Assembly (NCBI GenBank): GCA_028281925.1
Contig: JANQIX010000034.1
Coordinates: 1-64,000 of the forward strand
Source of the DNA: Alphaproteobacteria bacterium
GTDB lineage: Bacteria > Pseudomonadota > Alphaproteobacteria > DSM-16000 > Inquilinaceae
DNA length: 64,000 nucleotides
Direction: 5' to 3'
Each line of letters starts with the position of its first letter. Within the stretch, counting starts at the first letter, position 1. Under the pieces are notes generated by a model, which was given only the letters and a program-made list of their open reading frames with translations, searched no databases and was not told the DNA's origin. Below, one piece after another: positions 30,336-39,873 of this stretch. The position numbers were made by a program, and so were the translations under genes.

Positions 30336-31124
30336 GTGACCACCATCGCCACCTGGAACGTCAATTCGGTCAAGGCACGGCTGGAAAACGTCCGCACCTG
30401 GCTGGCTGACACCGCTCCGGACATCGCGCTGTTGCAGGAGATCAAGTGCGAGACGCCGGCCTTTCCGGCGGAGCCTTTCGAAGATCTCGGCTACAACATC
30501 GCCGTCGCCGGGCAGAAGGGCTACAACGGCGTTGCCATTCTGTCTAAGCGGCCACTTGATGTGGCTGTCGACGCCCTGCCGGGCGATCCGGACGATGTGC
30601 AGGCCCGCTATCTGGAAGCAGATATCGGCACCCTCAGGATTGCCTGCCTCTACCTGCCCAACGGCAACCCGCCGGGCAATGGCACTGCGAGCGAGAAGTA
30701 CCGCTACAAGCTCGCCTGGATGGACAGGTTGCGGGAGCGCGCAGCAGAGCTTCTGGCCGAAGATCACGCAGTGATCTGGGGCGGGGACTTCAACGTGATT
30801 CCGGACCCGGCTGACTGCCACGACCCCGCGGCATGGGAAGGCGACGCCTTGTACCGGCCGGAGACGCGCCGGTCGTTCCGCAGCCTGCTCAACCTTGGCC
30901 TGACCGAGGCCTTTCGCGCCGTCAACCGCGACCGCAATGCCTATACGTTCTGGGACTACCAGGGCGGTGCCTGGCAGATGGACAAGGGCATCCGCATCGA
31001 CCACTTCCTGTTGTCGCCGCAGGCCGCTGACCGGCTGGTCGGGTGCCGCATCGATCGTGAGCCGCGCGGACTGCCCAAGGCGAGCGACCATGTGCCGGTG
31101 ATCCTGACGATCGACGGGGAATGA
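30336..31124 (+). CDS. xth: Exodeoxyribonuclease III
   Basis: 262 residues, starting GTG 30336. AP endonuclease/3' exonuclease of base-excision repair. Motifs IATWNVNSVKARLENV, LLQEIKCE, YNGVAILSK, WGGDFNVIPDP and KASDHVPVILTI provide the catalytic Asn, Glu, Asp and His residues. Its last four bases overlap the GFA gene, indicating an erpA-xth-GFA transcript. Confidence 0.97.
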   Translation: MTTIATWNVNSVKARLENVRTWLADTAPDIALLQEIKCETPAFPAEPFEDLGYNIAVAGQKGYNGVAILSKRPLDVAVDALPGDPDDVQARYLEADIGTLRIACLYLPNGNPPGNGTASEKYRYKLAWMDRLRERAAELLAEDHAVIWGGDFNVIPDPADCHDPAAWEGDALYRPETRRSFRSLLNLGLTEAFRAVNRDRNAYTFWDYQGGAWQMDKGIRIDHFLLSPQAADRLVGCRIDREPRGLPKASDHVPVILTIDGE

Positions 31125-31540
31125 ACGCGCCGGACACCGGAATGGACGTGGCCGGCGGCTGTTTATGCGGCGCCGTCCGCTACCTTGTGCGCTGGCCGCC
31201 GCTGAACATCGGATACTGCCATTGCCGAATGTGCCAGCGGTCGTCCGGTGCGCCGGTCGTTGCCTGGTTGACGGTCGCCCGGCAGGGCTTCCGCGTAACG
31301 CAGGGCGAAACACGGGCCCATCGATCCTCACCCCGGGGCCTCCGCCGCTTCTGCCCGGCCTGCGGCACGCCGCTGACCATGGAGGTGCCCGGCGACGATC
31401 GTGAGATCGACGTCACCGTGGCCAGCCTCGACACGCCGGAAATCGCGGCACCGGATCACCACGGCTGGACGTCGAGCCGACTGGCGTGGTTCGACATCTC
31501 CGACCGGCTTCCCCGTCACGGCGAAGACTATCCCGGCTGA
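31121..31540 (+). CDS. GFA family zinc protein
   Basis: 139 residues. The GFA (glutathione-dependent formaldehyde-activating enzyme-like) fold is defined by cysteine pairs, all present: CLCGAVRY, CHCRMCQRSSGAP and CPACGTPL. Named members act with glutathione on formaldehyde, but most family proteins, including this one, have no proven substrate. Coupled to xth by a four-base overlap. Confidence 0.9.
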   Translation: MNAPDTGMDVAGGCLCGAVRYLVRWPPLNIGYCHCRMCQRSSGAPVVAWLTVARQGFRVTQGETRAHRSSPRGLRRFCPACGTPLTMEVPGDDREIDVTVASLDTPEIAAPDHHGWTSSRLAWFDISDRLPRHGEDYPG

Positions 31541-31792
31541 CAGCGCCGCCGCGCCCGCGGGATCTGCCTGGGGATCGATCCGATCACGTCCGGTCAAGGC
31601 GATCCGTGAAAGCAGTCCCGATCTGTGTCATATCGAGGAGCACTGTCGCGTCCGCGTCCTATCGACGTTGACGCCTTCAATTGCGTTGCCCTCGCCTTCG
31701 AATGCGGGGACGGTGTAGGAAAGCGATCCGGGTCCTATCGGCATCGGATGGACCACGACGATAACAAAGCAAAAATCTAGGGAGACGACACC

Positions 31793-32971
31793 ATGGACAA
31801 GATGCGTTTTAAACCAATGCTATGCAGCCGTCTGACCTTGGCCTGCGCTGCCCTGGCGACGGCGATCGCCGCTGGCGGCGGCGCGGCCGATGCGCAGGAG
31901 CCGATCCGCATCGGATCGTTCCTGTCCGTCACCGGCCCGGCGTCATTCCTCGGCGACCCCGAGCAGAAGACGCTGGAAATGTATGTGGAGGAGCTGAACG
32001 CCGCCGGCGGCGTGATCGGCCGGCCCCTGGAGCTGATCGTCTATGACGACGGCGGCGACGCCAATGCCGCACGCACCTTCGCCACCCGCCTGATCGACGA
32101 CGACGAGGTCGACCTGATCATCGGCGGGTCCACCACCGGCGCCACCATGGCGGTCGTGCCGCTGGCGGAGGAAGCGGAGATACCGTTCATCTCGCTTGCC
32201 GGCGCTGTGGTGATCATCGACCCGGTCAAGGCATGGGTGTTCAAGACGCCGCACACCGACCGTATGGCGTGCGAGAAGATCTTCGAAGACATGGTCGCCA
32301 ACGGCATCTCGACAATCGCCATGATCGCCGGCACCGGCGGGTTCGGCACGTCGATGCGCGAGCAATGCCTGGATGCGGCAGACGCCTATGAGATCACGAT
32401 CGTCGCCGACGAGACCTACGGGCCCCGCGACAGCGACATGACCCCTCAGCTGACCAACATCCGCAACACCGAGGGTGTTGAGGCGGTGCTGAATGCCGGC
32501 TTCGGACAGGGGCCGGCCATCGTCACCCGCAACTTCGCCCAGCTCGGCATCGACGTGCCGCTCTATCAGAGCCATGGCGTGGCCAGCGCCTCGTATATCG
32601 AACTGGCCGGCGACGCGGCCGAAGGCGTGCGTCTGCCGGCCTCAGCGCTGCTGGTGGCCGAAGACCTGCCGGAGGACGACCCCCAGCGCGAAGTCGTCGT
32701 CAGCTACAAGCAGGCCTTCGAAGAGCGGTGGGATCAGCCGGTCTCGACCTTCGGCGGGCATGCCTATGACGCGCTGTTCATCGCCGTCGACGCGATCGAA
32801 CGGGCCGGCACCACCGATCCGGCGGCCGTGCGCGACGCCATCGAGCAGACGTCAGGCTTCATGGGCACGGCCGGCGAGGTCAACTTCTCGCCCGACGACC
32901 ATCTGGGGCTGGACCTGACGGCCTTCCGGATGCTGGAGATCCGGGACGGGACCTGGACGATCGTTGAGTAA
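31793..32971 (+). CDS. ABC transporter substrate-binding protein, branched-chain amino acid type
   Basis: 392 residues. Periplasmic binding protein of the Leu/Ile/Val class (type I fold). A signal peptide (LTLACAALATAIAAGGGAADA) precedes IRIGSFLSVTGPASFLGDPEQKTLEMYVEELNAAGGVIGR, the family opening. The ligand could be an amino acid, amide or aromatic acid; sequence alone does not decide. ATG 31793 follows GGGAGA by seven bases. First gene of a five-gene importer operon, after a 252-base gap. Confidence 0.93.
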   Translation: MDKMRFKPMLCSRLTLACAALATAIAAGGGAADAQEPIRIGSFLSVTGPASFLGDPEQKTLEMYVEELNAAGGVIGRPLELIVYDDGGDANAARTFATRLIDDDEVDLIIGGSTTGATMAVVPLAEEAEIPFISLAGAVVIIDPVKAWVFKTPHTDRMACEKIFEDMVANGISTIAMIAGTGGFGTSMREQCLDAADAYEITIVADETYGPRDSDMTPQLTNIRNTEGVEAVLNAGFGQGPAIVTRNFAQLGIDVPLYQSHGVASASYIELAGDAAEGVRLPASALLVAEDLPEDDPQREVVVSYKQAFEERWDQPVSTFGGHAYDALFIAVDAIERAGTTDPAAVRDAIEQTSGFMGTAGEVNFSPDDHLGLDLTAFRMLEIRDGTWTIVE

Positions 32972-33108
32972 GGCGTGAGAGCGCCACTGGTGCGCACCGC
33001 ATCGCGACCCGGGTCAAACCGGCGCGATGCGGGCTTGTCCGGCCCTGGCCATCACATCCCCGCAGGGGCCAACGCAGGGCCGACGTGACCCTCCGATAGA
33101 CACCGACC

Positions 33109-33981
33109 ATGTCAGAATTCCTGCAGTTCCTGTTCTCTGGTCTTACGGTCGGCGCCGTCTATGCCATGGTCGCGCTGGGCTTCACGATCATCTACAACGC
33201 CAGCGAGGTGATCAACTTCGCCCAGGGCGAATTCGTGATGATCGGCGGCATGTCGTCGGTCTTCCTGTTGTCTGCCGGCGTGCCTCTGCCGCTGGCCATG
33301 CTGGCTGCCGTCGTGATCGCCGTGGGCATCGGCCTTGCCCTGCATGCCCTGGCGATCGAACCGGCGCGGGGTGCCTCGGTCGTTACGCTGATCATCATCA
33401 CCATCGGGGCGTCGATCCTGCTCAGGGGGTTGGCGCAGGTGGTTTTCGACCGGCAGTTCCACAGCCTGCCGGCCTTTTCCGGCGACGTCCCGATCACGAT
33501 CGCCGGCGCTGCCCTGTTGCCGCAGACGCTCTGGGTCCTCGGCGGTGCGTTGGTCATCGTGCTGGCGCTCGGCTGGTTCTTCACCCGCACGCTCACCGGC
33601 AAGGCGGTCATGGCCACCGCGCACAACCGCCTGGCCGCACAGCTTGTCGGCGTCAACGTACGGTTCGTGCTGATGTTGAGCTTCGGCCTGTCCGCCGGCA
33701 TTGGCGCCATCGCCGGCGTGCTGGTCACGCCGATCACGCTCACCAGCTACGACGTTGGCACCATGCTGGCGTTGAAGGGGTTCGCCGCCGCCATCCTCGG
33801 CGGGCTGGGTAGCGCGGCCGGCGCAGTGCTGGGCGGCTTGCTGGTCGGGATCGCGGAGGCCATGGGTGCGGGCTATGTGTCGTCGGAATACAAAGACGCG
33901 ATCGCCTTTGTGATCATCCTCTTGGTGCTGTTCTTCCTGCCGCGCGGGCTGCTGGGCGGCAAGGCTGCGGAACGGGTCTGA
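33109..33981 (+). CDS. livH: Branched-chain amino acid ABC permease (LivH type)
   Basis: 290 residues with about eight membrane helices. The pattern LFSGLTVGAVYAMVALGFTIIYNASEVINFAQGEFVMIGG is the LivH signature, and KGFAAAILGGLGSAAGAVLGGLLVGIAEA is the ATPase-contact region. One half of the inner-membrane channel together with the LivM-type protein, whose gene begins four bases later. Confidence 0.95.
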   Translation: MSEFLQFLFSGLTVGAVYAMVALGFTIIYNASEVINFAQGEFVMIGGMSSVFLLSAGVPLPLAMLAAVVIAVGIGLALHALAIEPARGASVVTLIIITIGASILLRGLAQVVFDRQFHSLPAFSGDVPITIAGAALLPQTLWVLGGALVIVLALGWFFTRTLTGKAVMATAHNRLAAQLVGVNVRFVLMLSFGLSAGIGAIAGVLVTPITLTSYDVGTMLALKGFAAAILGGLGSAAGAVLGGLLVGIAEAMGAGYVSSEYKDAIAFVIILLVLFFLPRGLLGGKAAERV

Positions 33982-33985
33982 TTAA

Positions 33986-34957
33986 GTGCGCGTTCCCCTG
34001 CCCTCTGACGACTGGATCGCGGATCCGCGGCGGGGCGGACTGGCCCTGCTGGCGCTGGTGCTGGTGGTCTTGCCGATCTTTCTGCCCAACCGCTTCTACT
34101 ATGATGTCGCGATCCATGCCGGCCTCGCAGCCATCGCCGTCGTCGGCCTAAACCTGCTGATCGGCTATGCCGGCCAGATCAGCCTGGGCCATGCCGGCTT
34201 CTTCGGCCTTGGCGCCTACGGTTCGGCCGTGCTGACCGGTACGCATGGCTGGCCGCCGCTGCTGGCGCTCTTGGCCTCTGCCCTGGTCGTGGCGGTGCTG
34301 GCGTTCCTTGTCGGCCGCCCGATCCTGCGTCTGCGCGGACACTACCTGGCCATGGCGACGCTGGGCATGGGTCTGTTGATCTTCATGGTGATCACCAATG
34401 AGCGGACGGTTACCGGCGGACCGGACGGCATGGCGGTGCCCGCCCTGGACATCTTCGGATTCTCCCTCAGCGGCCGCAACAAGCAGGCCTGGTATGCGCT
34501 AGTGGCGCTCTGCCTGCTGCTGGCCGTCTGGCTGGCGCTGAACCTGATCGACTCGCCCGTCGGGCGGGCCTTGCGGGCTTTGCACGGCTCGGAAGTCGCG
34601 GCCCGCGTCGGCGGCGTGGACGTGGCCGAATACAAGCTGATCATCTTCGTGATCTCCGCCGTCTACGCCAGCGTCGCGGGGTCGCTCAGCGCCCACTACG
34701 GCGGCTTCATCACGCCCGACGCCGTGGGTTTTCTGCATTCGATCGAGTTGGTCACGATGGTGGTGCTGGGTGGGATGGCATCGACCTACGGCGCTGTCGT
34801 GGGGGCGGCCGTACTGGTGGCCCTGCCGCAGTTCCTGACTGCCTTCCACGACTATGAGCAGGTGATGCTGGGGGCGATCCTGATCGTCTGCATGATCTTC
34901 CTCCGGCGCGGCCTGCTGCCCAGTGCTATCGACCTCATTCGGGCGCGCCGGCCATGA
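33986..34957 (+). CDS. livM: Branched-chain amino acid ABC permease (LivM type)
   Basis: 323 residues starting with GTG 33986. Membrane helices throughout; diagnostic parts are LNLLIGYAGQISLGHAGFFGLGAYG, GRALRALHGSEVAARVGGVDVAEYKLIIFVISAVYASVAGSL and ELVTMVVLGGMASTYGAVVGAA. Partner of the LivH-type protein. Overlaps livG by four bases. Confidence 0.95.
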   Translation: MRVPLPSDDWIADPRRGGLALLALVLVVLPIFLPNRFYYDVAIHAGLAAIAVVGLNLLIGYAGQISLGHAGFFGLGAYGSAVLTGTHGWPPLLALLASALVVAVLAFLVGRPILRLRGHYLAMATLGMGLLIFMVITNERTVTGGPDGMAVPALDIFGFSLSGRNKQAWYALVALCLLLAVWLALNLIDSPVGRALRALHGSEVAARVGGVDVAEYKLIIFVISAVYASVAGSLSAHYGGFITPDAVGFLHSIELVTMVVLGGMASTYGAVVGAAVLVALPQFLTAFHDYEQVMLGAILIVCMIFLRRGLLPSAIDLIRARRP

Positions 34958-35748
34958 CGATCCTGGACGTCAAGGATCTAGCCAAGGGATTTGGCGGCAT
35001 CCGCGCCATTCAGGGGTTGTCGTTTTCGCTGCGCGCCGGGGCCATTCATTCCATCATTGGGCCGAACGGTGCGGGCAAGACCACGCTGTTCAACCTGGTC
35101 ACAGGGCTCTACGCCCCCGATCAGGGTCGCATCGCCTTCCTGGGGGAAACCGTCACCGGCCTGCCGCCGCACCGCCTTGCCGCCATGGGTCTGCAGCGGA
35201 CGTTCCAGAACCTGCAGATCTTCGAAACCATGACGGCGGTGGAAAACGTCATGGTGGGTCGGCATCTGCACATCCTGCGCGGCCTGCTGCCGTCGCTGTT
35301 CCGGCTGCCCAGTATCGTCCGCTCCGACCGTGATGCGCGCGAGCGGGCATCGCGGCTCTTGGACTTCGTCGGCCTCGGCACCTATGCCGAGATACCGGCC
35401 GGCGCCATGCCCTACGGCGCCCTGAAGCGGCTGGAGATCGCGCGCGCCTTGGCCGCCGAACCCAAGCTGCTGCTGCTGGACGAGCCGGCGGCCGGCTGCA
35501 ACGCCGCGGAGACGCAAGAGATCGACACGCTGATCCAGCGCGTGGCCGCCGCCGGCGTCACTGTGGTGCTGGTGGAACACGACATGAGCCTGGTCATGGG
35601 CGTGTCGGACCACATCCTGGTGCTGGACCACGGCCAGAAGCTGGCGGAAGGCCCGGTTGCGGAAATCCGCGCCAATCCTGCCGTGATCGAAGCCTATCTC
35701 GGCACCCGCGCCGCCGAGGCCGGTGCAGTGCCGGCACCCGCTGGCTGA
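34954..35748 (+). CDS. livG: Branched-chain amino acid ABC ATPase (LivG type)
   Basis: 264 residues. ABC ATPase with Walker A GPNGAGKTTLFNLVTG, the LivG-specific GLQRTFQNLQIFETMTAVENVMVG, Walker B LLLLDEPAAGCN and VEHDMSLVMGVSDHILVLDHG. The signature motif is the slightly altered PYGALKRLEIARAL, normal in this subfamily. Energises the importer with the LivF-type subunit. Confidence 0.95.
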   Translation: MTILDVKDLAKGFGGIRAIQGLSFSLRAGAIHSIIGPNGAGKTTLFNLVTGLYAPDQGRIAFLGETVTGLPPHRLAAMGLQRTFQNLQIFETMTAVENVMVGRHLHILRGLLPSLFRLPSIVRSDRDARERASRLLDFVGLGTYAEIPAGAMPYGALKRLEIARALAAEPKLLLLDEPAAGCNAAETQEIDTLIQRVAAAGVTVVLVEHDMSLVMGVSDHILVLDHGQKLAEGPVAEIRANPAVIEAYLGTRAAEAGAVPAPAG

Positions 35749-36462
<714 letters not shown>

Positions 36463-36484
36463 CGCTCGGCGACGTGGGAACCCG

Positions 36485-36937
36485 CTAACCCTCTCCGCTA
36501 AGCGAGGCCAACGTGCGCCGAATGCGCGTTTCGTGCCCCCCGGCCCAATAGAGGCGCCGGCAAGTCGGGCATGTGCGGATCGGGGGCCGTGCTGCCATCG
36601 GTCTGACTGCGCCGGGTTCCGCAAGGTTCAGGACCACATTGCAGATCAGACAGCGGCTCAGCGGGTTGTGCTGCCAGTCGATGGCAACTTGCTGCCCTAG
36701 CGAGGCGCTCTGTTCCGCCAGCCGGTCGCCTGAGATGACAACCACTGCACCGTCGGCGTATCTGTGGCGGGCGAGTGCACGGTCGCGGGTGATCAGAAGG
36801 CGGCCCTCGCTGAGCGCGTCGGCCAGAATGTCGCGGTCGCGTGCATGGGCATCGGCCGCCGTTGTGTCATAGCCTGCCGCGCGCAGCCAGCGCGCCAGGC
36901 GCAGCAGCATCCGGTCGCAGAGGAAGCGTTGCGGCAT
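36485..36937 (-). CDS. Mut7-C RNase-domain protein
   Basis: 150 residues. The N-terminal part RFLCDRMLLRLARWLRAAGYDT and RDRDILADALSEGRLLITRDRAL is the Mut7-C/PIN-like fold with its acidic positions. The C-terminus is a zinc ribbon with CLICN and CPTCRRLYW. Family members are predicted ribonucleases; the substrate is unknown. The ATG at 36937 follows GAGGA by eight bases and its first bases coincide with an ATG on the opposite strand. Confidence 0.88.
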   Translation of the reverse strand: MPQRFLCDRMLLRLARWLRAAGYDTTAADAHARDRDILADALSEGRLLITRDRALARHRYADGAVVVISGDRLAEQSASLGQQVAIDWQHNPLSRCLICNVVLNLAEPGAVRPMAARPPIRTCPTCRRLYWAGGHETRIRRTLASLSGEG

Positions 36938-36968
36938 GACCTCAGTCCTCGGGAGAGCGGCCCGTCGC

Positions 36969-37799
36969 ATGATCACCTTCGCCACCGTTGCCGGTCTGGT
37001 CTACGGCCTCATCGTGGTCGGCCTCTATTTCGGCCAGCGCTCGCTCTTGTATTTTCCCGATCGTACTGTGCCCGATCCAGCCCACTATGGCGTGGCCGAC
37101 GCCATGACGACGGTCCGCTACGACACCGAAGACGGGCTGACCCTGTCTGCGTGGTATCGACCGGCGGACCAGGACGACCGGGCAACGGTGGTCTATTTCC
37201 ACGGCAACGGCGGCCACCACGGCCACCGCGGGCCGACTGTCCGCTATCTCTGGGAGTCGGGCTACGGCGTCCTGCTTGCAGGCTATCGCGGCTATGGCGG
37301 CAATCCGGGTTCGCCGAGCGAGACGGGCTTGGCTGCCGATGCGCGGGCCGCACTGCGATGGCTGGCCGATCAGGGCGTCGGCTCAGATTGCATCGTGCTC
37401 TATGGCGAGTCGCTGGGCTCTGGCGTCGCGGTCAGCCTGGGCTCTGAAGCAAGCGTCGCTGCGGTGATGCTGGAATCGCCCTTCAGCTCCATCGCCGATG
37501 TGGGCCAGGCGCATTATCCGGTGTTCCCGGTCCGGTTGCTGTTGCGCGACCGGTTCGACAGCACTTCAAGGGTTGCGGATGTCGGCGCCCCGATCCTGGT
37601 GATGCATGGCGACGCCGACCGAACCGTGCCGATCAGGTTCGGCCGGCGGCTGTTCGAGGCCGCGGCCGAGCCCAAGCAGGCGTGGTGGGTGCCCGGCGGC
37701 GGACATGTCGATTTGCACCGCCATGGCGCCGCCGACGTTGTGCTCGAATTCCTGGGACAGCATGCGGCGGGCTGCACGCCCGCCGCCGCTCACGAATAG
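36969..37799 (+). CDS. Membrane-anchored alpha/beta hydrolase
   Basis: 276 residues. One N-terminal helix (ITFATVAGLVYGLIVVGLYFG) anchors an alpha/beta hydrolase fold close to the BEM46/ABHD13 group. The oxyanion region is VVYFHGNGGHHGHRGP, the nucleophile elbow YGESLGSGVAV, the acid MHGDADRTVP, and the catalytic His in VPGGGHVDL. Substrate unknown. ATG 36969 has GGGAGAG upstream; ATG 36936, which overlaps the divergent Mut7-C start, is the alternative. Confidence 0.85.
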   Translation: MITFATVAGLVYGLIVVGLYFGQRSLLYFPDRTVPDPAHYGVADAMTTVRYDTEDGLTLSAWYRPADQDDRATVVYFHGNGGHHGHRGPTVRYLWESGYGVLLAGYRGYGGNPGSPSETGLAADARAALRWLADQGVGSDCIVLYGESLGSGVAVSLGSEASVAAVMLESPFSSIADVGQAHYPVFPVRLLLRDRFDSTSRVADVGAPILVMHGDADRTVPIRFGRRLFEAAAEPKQAWWVPGGGHVDLHRHGAADVVLEFLGQHAAGCTPAAAHE

Positions 37800-37945
37800 G
37801 TCGGGTGGAACGGGATCGTCCGCCCCAGCGCCCGCCGATAGGACGCCCACTCGTTCACTGTGTGCACCGTATCGCGCTCGTCGCGCCGATATGACCGATA
37901 CGACGGGAAGATATACCCTCTCCAAAGAACAATATGACGCAGCAT
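37790..37945 (-). CDS. Small basic protein of unknown function
   Basis: A 51-codon frame that looks genuine. ATG 37943-37945 is preceded by AGGGGGAAA six bases upstream, the frame is open to a TGA at 37790-37792, and it overlaps the last ten bases of the convergent hydrolase gene. The product starts MLRHIVLWRGYIFPSY, is rich in Arg, Tyr and Trp (YRSYRRDERD, NEWASYRRALGRTIP), and has no signal peptide or clear helix for the membrane. No family recognised. It is too short for most gene finders. Confidence 0.55.
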   Translation of the reverse strand: MLRHIVLWRGYIFPSYRSYRRDERDTVHTVNEWASYRRALGRTIPFHPTYS

Positions 37946-38435
37946 GGACTTTCCCCCTCTTGTTTCGGGTTGCTCAATTCACGGCACCCCTTGTTTCAGC
38001 GACCCTGACTTTGCTCTTGCCAGTTCGAGAGGTAGTTGCAGCGCCCTCTCATCAGCCTTTGCGGCCATTGACGTGTCTATCGGCCCGACCCACCTGCAGC
38101 GGCCCGGGTGGCGGATCCAGTCCGACTAGAGCCGGACAACGTGGAACGGACGCCACTGTTTGGCAGACCGTCGGCAAAACGCCCATTCTGCAGGCGAGTG
38201 GTACCCTCGCGGGTCCGGCTGCAGGACATGGACATGCCGGAGTTGCGGCACATATCCACGCCACCGAAGCGATCGCGCCAACATCGGTTCTCTCCCGAGT
38301 CCAGCGTCGTGTCTCATATTAGTATGGGCGCACGAAGTGCGCCTTTCAAGGAAAAATGTGCACGCCGTGCGCCTTTAGGGTAAGCTGGATGAATGAGAGA
38401 CTTGTGCAGGTTCACCGAGGCTGAGGATCCAAACC
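37946..38435. other. Non-coding gap before the XRE gene
   Basis: 490 bases without a convincing gene. The left end holds the start region of the small reverse gene; the right end holds the paired palindromes at 38327-38376. The stretch 37960-38310 has some open frames but none with a good start, ribosome site or protein-like sequence, so it may be leader or decayed DNA. Confidence 0.5.
38327..38376 (+). promoter_or_regulatory. Paired palindromic operator candidate
   Basis: A perfect palindrome GGCGCAC-GAA-GTGCGCC (38327-38343) followed by TTT, and a second imperfect copy TGTGCAC-GCC-GTGCGCC (38357-38373), also followed by TTT. Centres are 30 bases apart, close to three helical turns, on the same face of DNA. 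They lie 60-110 bases upstream of a small XRE repressor-like gene, which suggests autoregulation. Confidence 0.5.
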
Positions 38436-38723
38436 GTGCAACCCAAGGCCTTCCGCCGTTGGCGCAAATCACTTGGCCTTTCGCAGAAGGAAGCAGCGGA
38501 GGCCCTGGGCCTCAAGCGCCGGGTCGTCCAATACTACGAGAAGGGCGAACGCGAGGGTGAGCCGATCGAGATCCCGAAATCCGTCCGCCTGGCCTGCTAT
38601 GCCTTGAGCGCTGGCGTCCGCGACTATCATGGCCCGCCGGCTGAGGCGGACCCTAAGGCCGCCGCGACTGCGGATGAGATAGTAGGACATGCGCAGTACG
38701 CGGCCGGCAAAGGCGACGCGTGA
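38436..38723 (+). CDS. XRE-family helix-turn-helix protein
   Basis: 95 residues starting GTG 38436, with TGAGGA eight bases upstream. A Cro/CI-type helix-turn-helix spans about residues 8-36 (FRRWRKSLGLSQKEAAEALGLKRRVVQYYEKG), stated here by its ends FRRWR and YYEKG. The C-terminal half is short and Ala/Asp-rich without a sensor domain. Probably a dimeric repressor; the palindrome pair just upstream is its best candidate target. Confidence 0.85.
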   Translation: MQPKAFRRWRKSLGLSQKEAAEALGLKRRVVQYYEKGEREGEPIEIPKSVRLACYALSAGVRDYHGPPAEADPKAAATADEIVGHAQYAAGKGDA

Positions 38724-38830
38724 GCACTAGAACCAGCACCGCCAGCCCATAGGGTGTTGCCTTCCGGTTCCACCCGCCGGACAACTGCGCCTGCCAGAGC
38801 TGTCCCGTCCATAAACCGCCGGAGCGACGA

Positions 38831-39847
38831 ATGATTGCAGCGGGCCGTGATCTGGGGGCGCAGTCCGACCGCCCGCGCCTCGGCCTTGCCCTCGGCGGCG
38901 GCGTTGCCCGCGGGTTCGCCCATATCGGCGTGATTCGCGTGTTGGAGAGAGAAGGCTTGGTGCCGGATGTGGTCGCCGGCACATCGATCGGTGCGGTCGC
39001 AGGGGGATGCTATGTGGCCGGCGTCTTGGATGCGTTCGAAGACTGGGCGCGGTCGCTGAACCGCCTGAAGGTGGTCGGGTATCTCGACTTCAAACTCGGC
39101 CGGTCGGGCCTGCTGGCCGGTGAGCGGCTGGGCGCGGTGCTACGCCGGCATCTGGGCGACCGTTTGGTGGAAGACCTGCCGAACCCTTTCGCGGCCATTG
39201 CCACGGACTTGGCGTCCGGCCGGGAAGTCTGGATCCGCGATGGGCCACTGACGGATGCAGTGCGCGCAAGCTACGCGCTGCCTGGCGTCTTTCCACCGGT
39301 TCGGTTCGACCGACGCATGCTGGTTGACGGCGGATTGCTGAACCCGGTTCCGGTGGCCCCTTGCGTGGCCATGGGGGCCCATGTGGTGCTCGCCGTCAAC
39401 CTGACGGCAGATCGCGGACGGAGAACGGGTAGAGACTTCGCGGCCCTGCCGGGTGCCGGCAGCGTCGATGATCTGGAGACTGTCACGGATTCAACCGGAC
39501 ACCGGGGACGCCCGCGCATCCCCCGGTTCGGCGGCCTTGAGCGGAAACTGTTCCAGCGACGCCGCGGCGAACCCAGCGTCGTATCGGTGATGATGGCGAC
39601 GATGGGCATCGTGCTGGACCGGATTGCGCGGATTCGCCTGGCCGGCGAAGCGCCCGATGTGATGATAGCGCCCAGAATTGGGCATATCGGCTTTGCTGAC
39701 TTCGATCGCGCCGAAGAACTGATCACCCGCGGTGCCGAGGCTGCGGAAGCGGTACTGCCGGAGCTTCGCAGCCTGTTGGCCGGCAAGGCGGACTATCGTC
39801 CGCCGGCCGAATTCGATCCGGGTCAGCCGGCCGGACCGGCCGCCTGA
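38831..39847 (+). CDS. Patatin-like phospholipase (RssA type)
   Basis: 338 residues. Serine lipid hydrolase with a Ser-Asp dyad: the oxyanion loop LALGGGVARGFAHIGV, the nucleophile in AGTSIGAVAGG, and the aspartate in MLVDGGLLNPVPV. The length and LSYLDF/GLLAGERL-type middle resemble RssA rather than plant patatins. No signal peptide. ATG 38831 begins the domain almost directly. Neighbours give no hint of the lipid substrate. Confidence 0.9.
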   Translation: MIAAGRDLGAQSDRPRLGLALGGGVARGFAHIGVIRVLEREGLVPDVVAGTSIGAVAGGCYVAGVLDAFEDWARSLNRLKVVGYLDFKLGRSGLLAGERLGAVLRRHLGDRLVEDLPNPFAAIATDLASGREVWIRDGPLTDAVRASYALPGVFPPVRFDRRMLVDGGLLNPVPVAPCVAMGAHVVLAVNLTADRGRRTGRDFAALPGAGSVDDLETVTDSTGHRGRPRIPRFGGLERKLFQRRRGEPSVVSVMMATMGIVLDRIARIRLAGEAPDVMIAPRIGHIGFADFDRAEELITRGAEAAEAVLPELRSLLAGKADYRPPAEFDPGQPAGPAA

Positions 39848-39873
39848 AACATCAGCCCCGGATCGCCACCGTC

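Noticed and set aside
37944..38322. Open frames in the gap before the XRE gene
   Set aside because: No ribosome site, and the products are Ser/Pro/Arg-rich strings without pattern; no match to a known family was seen.
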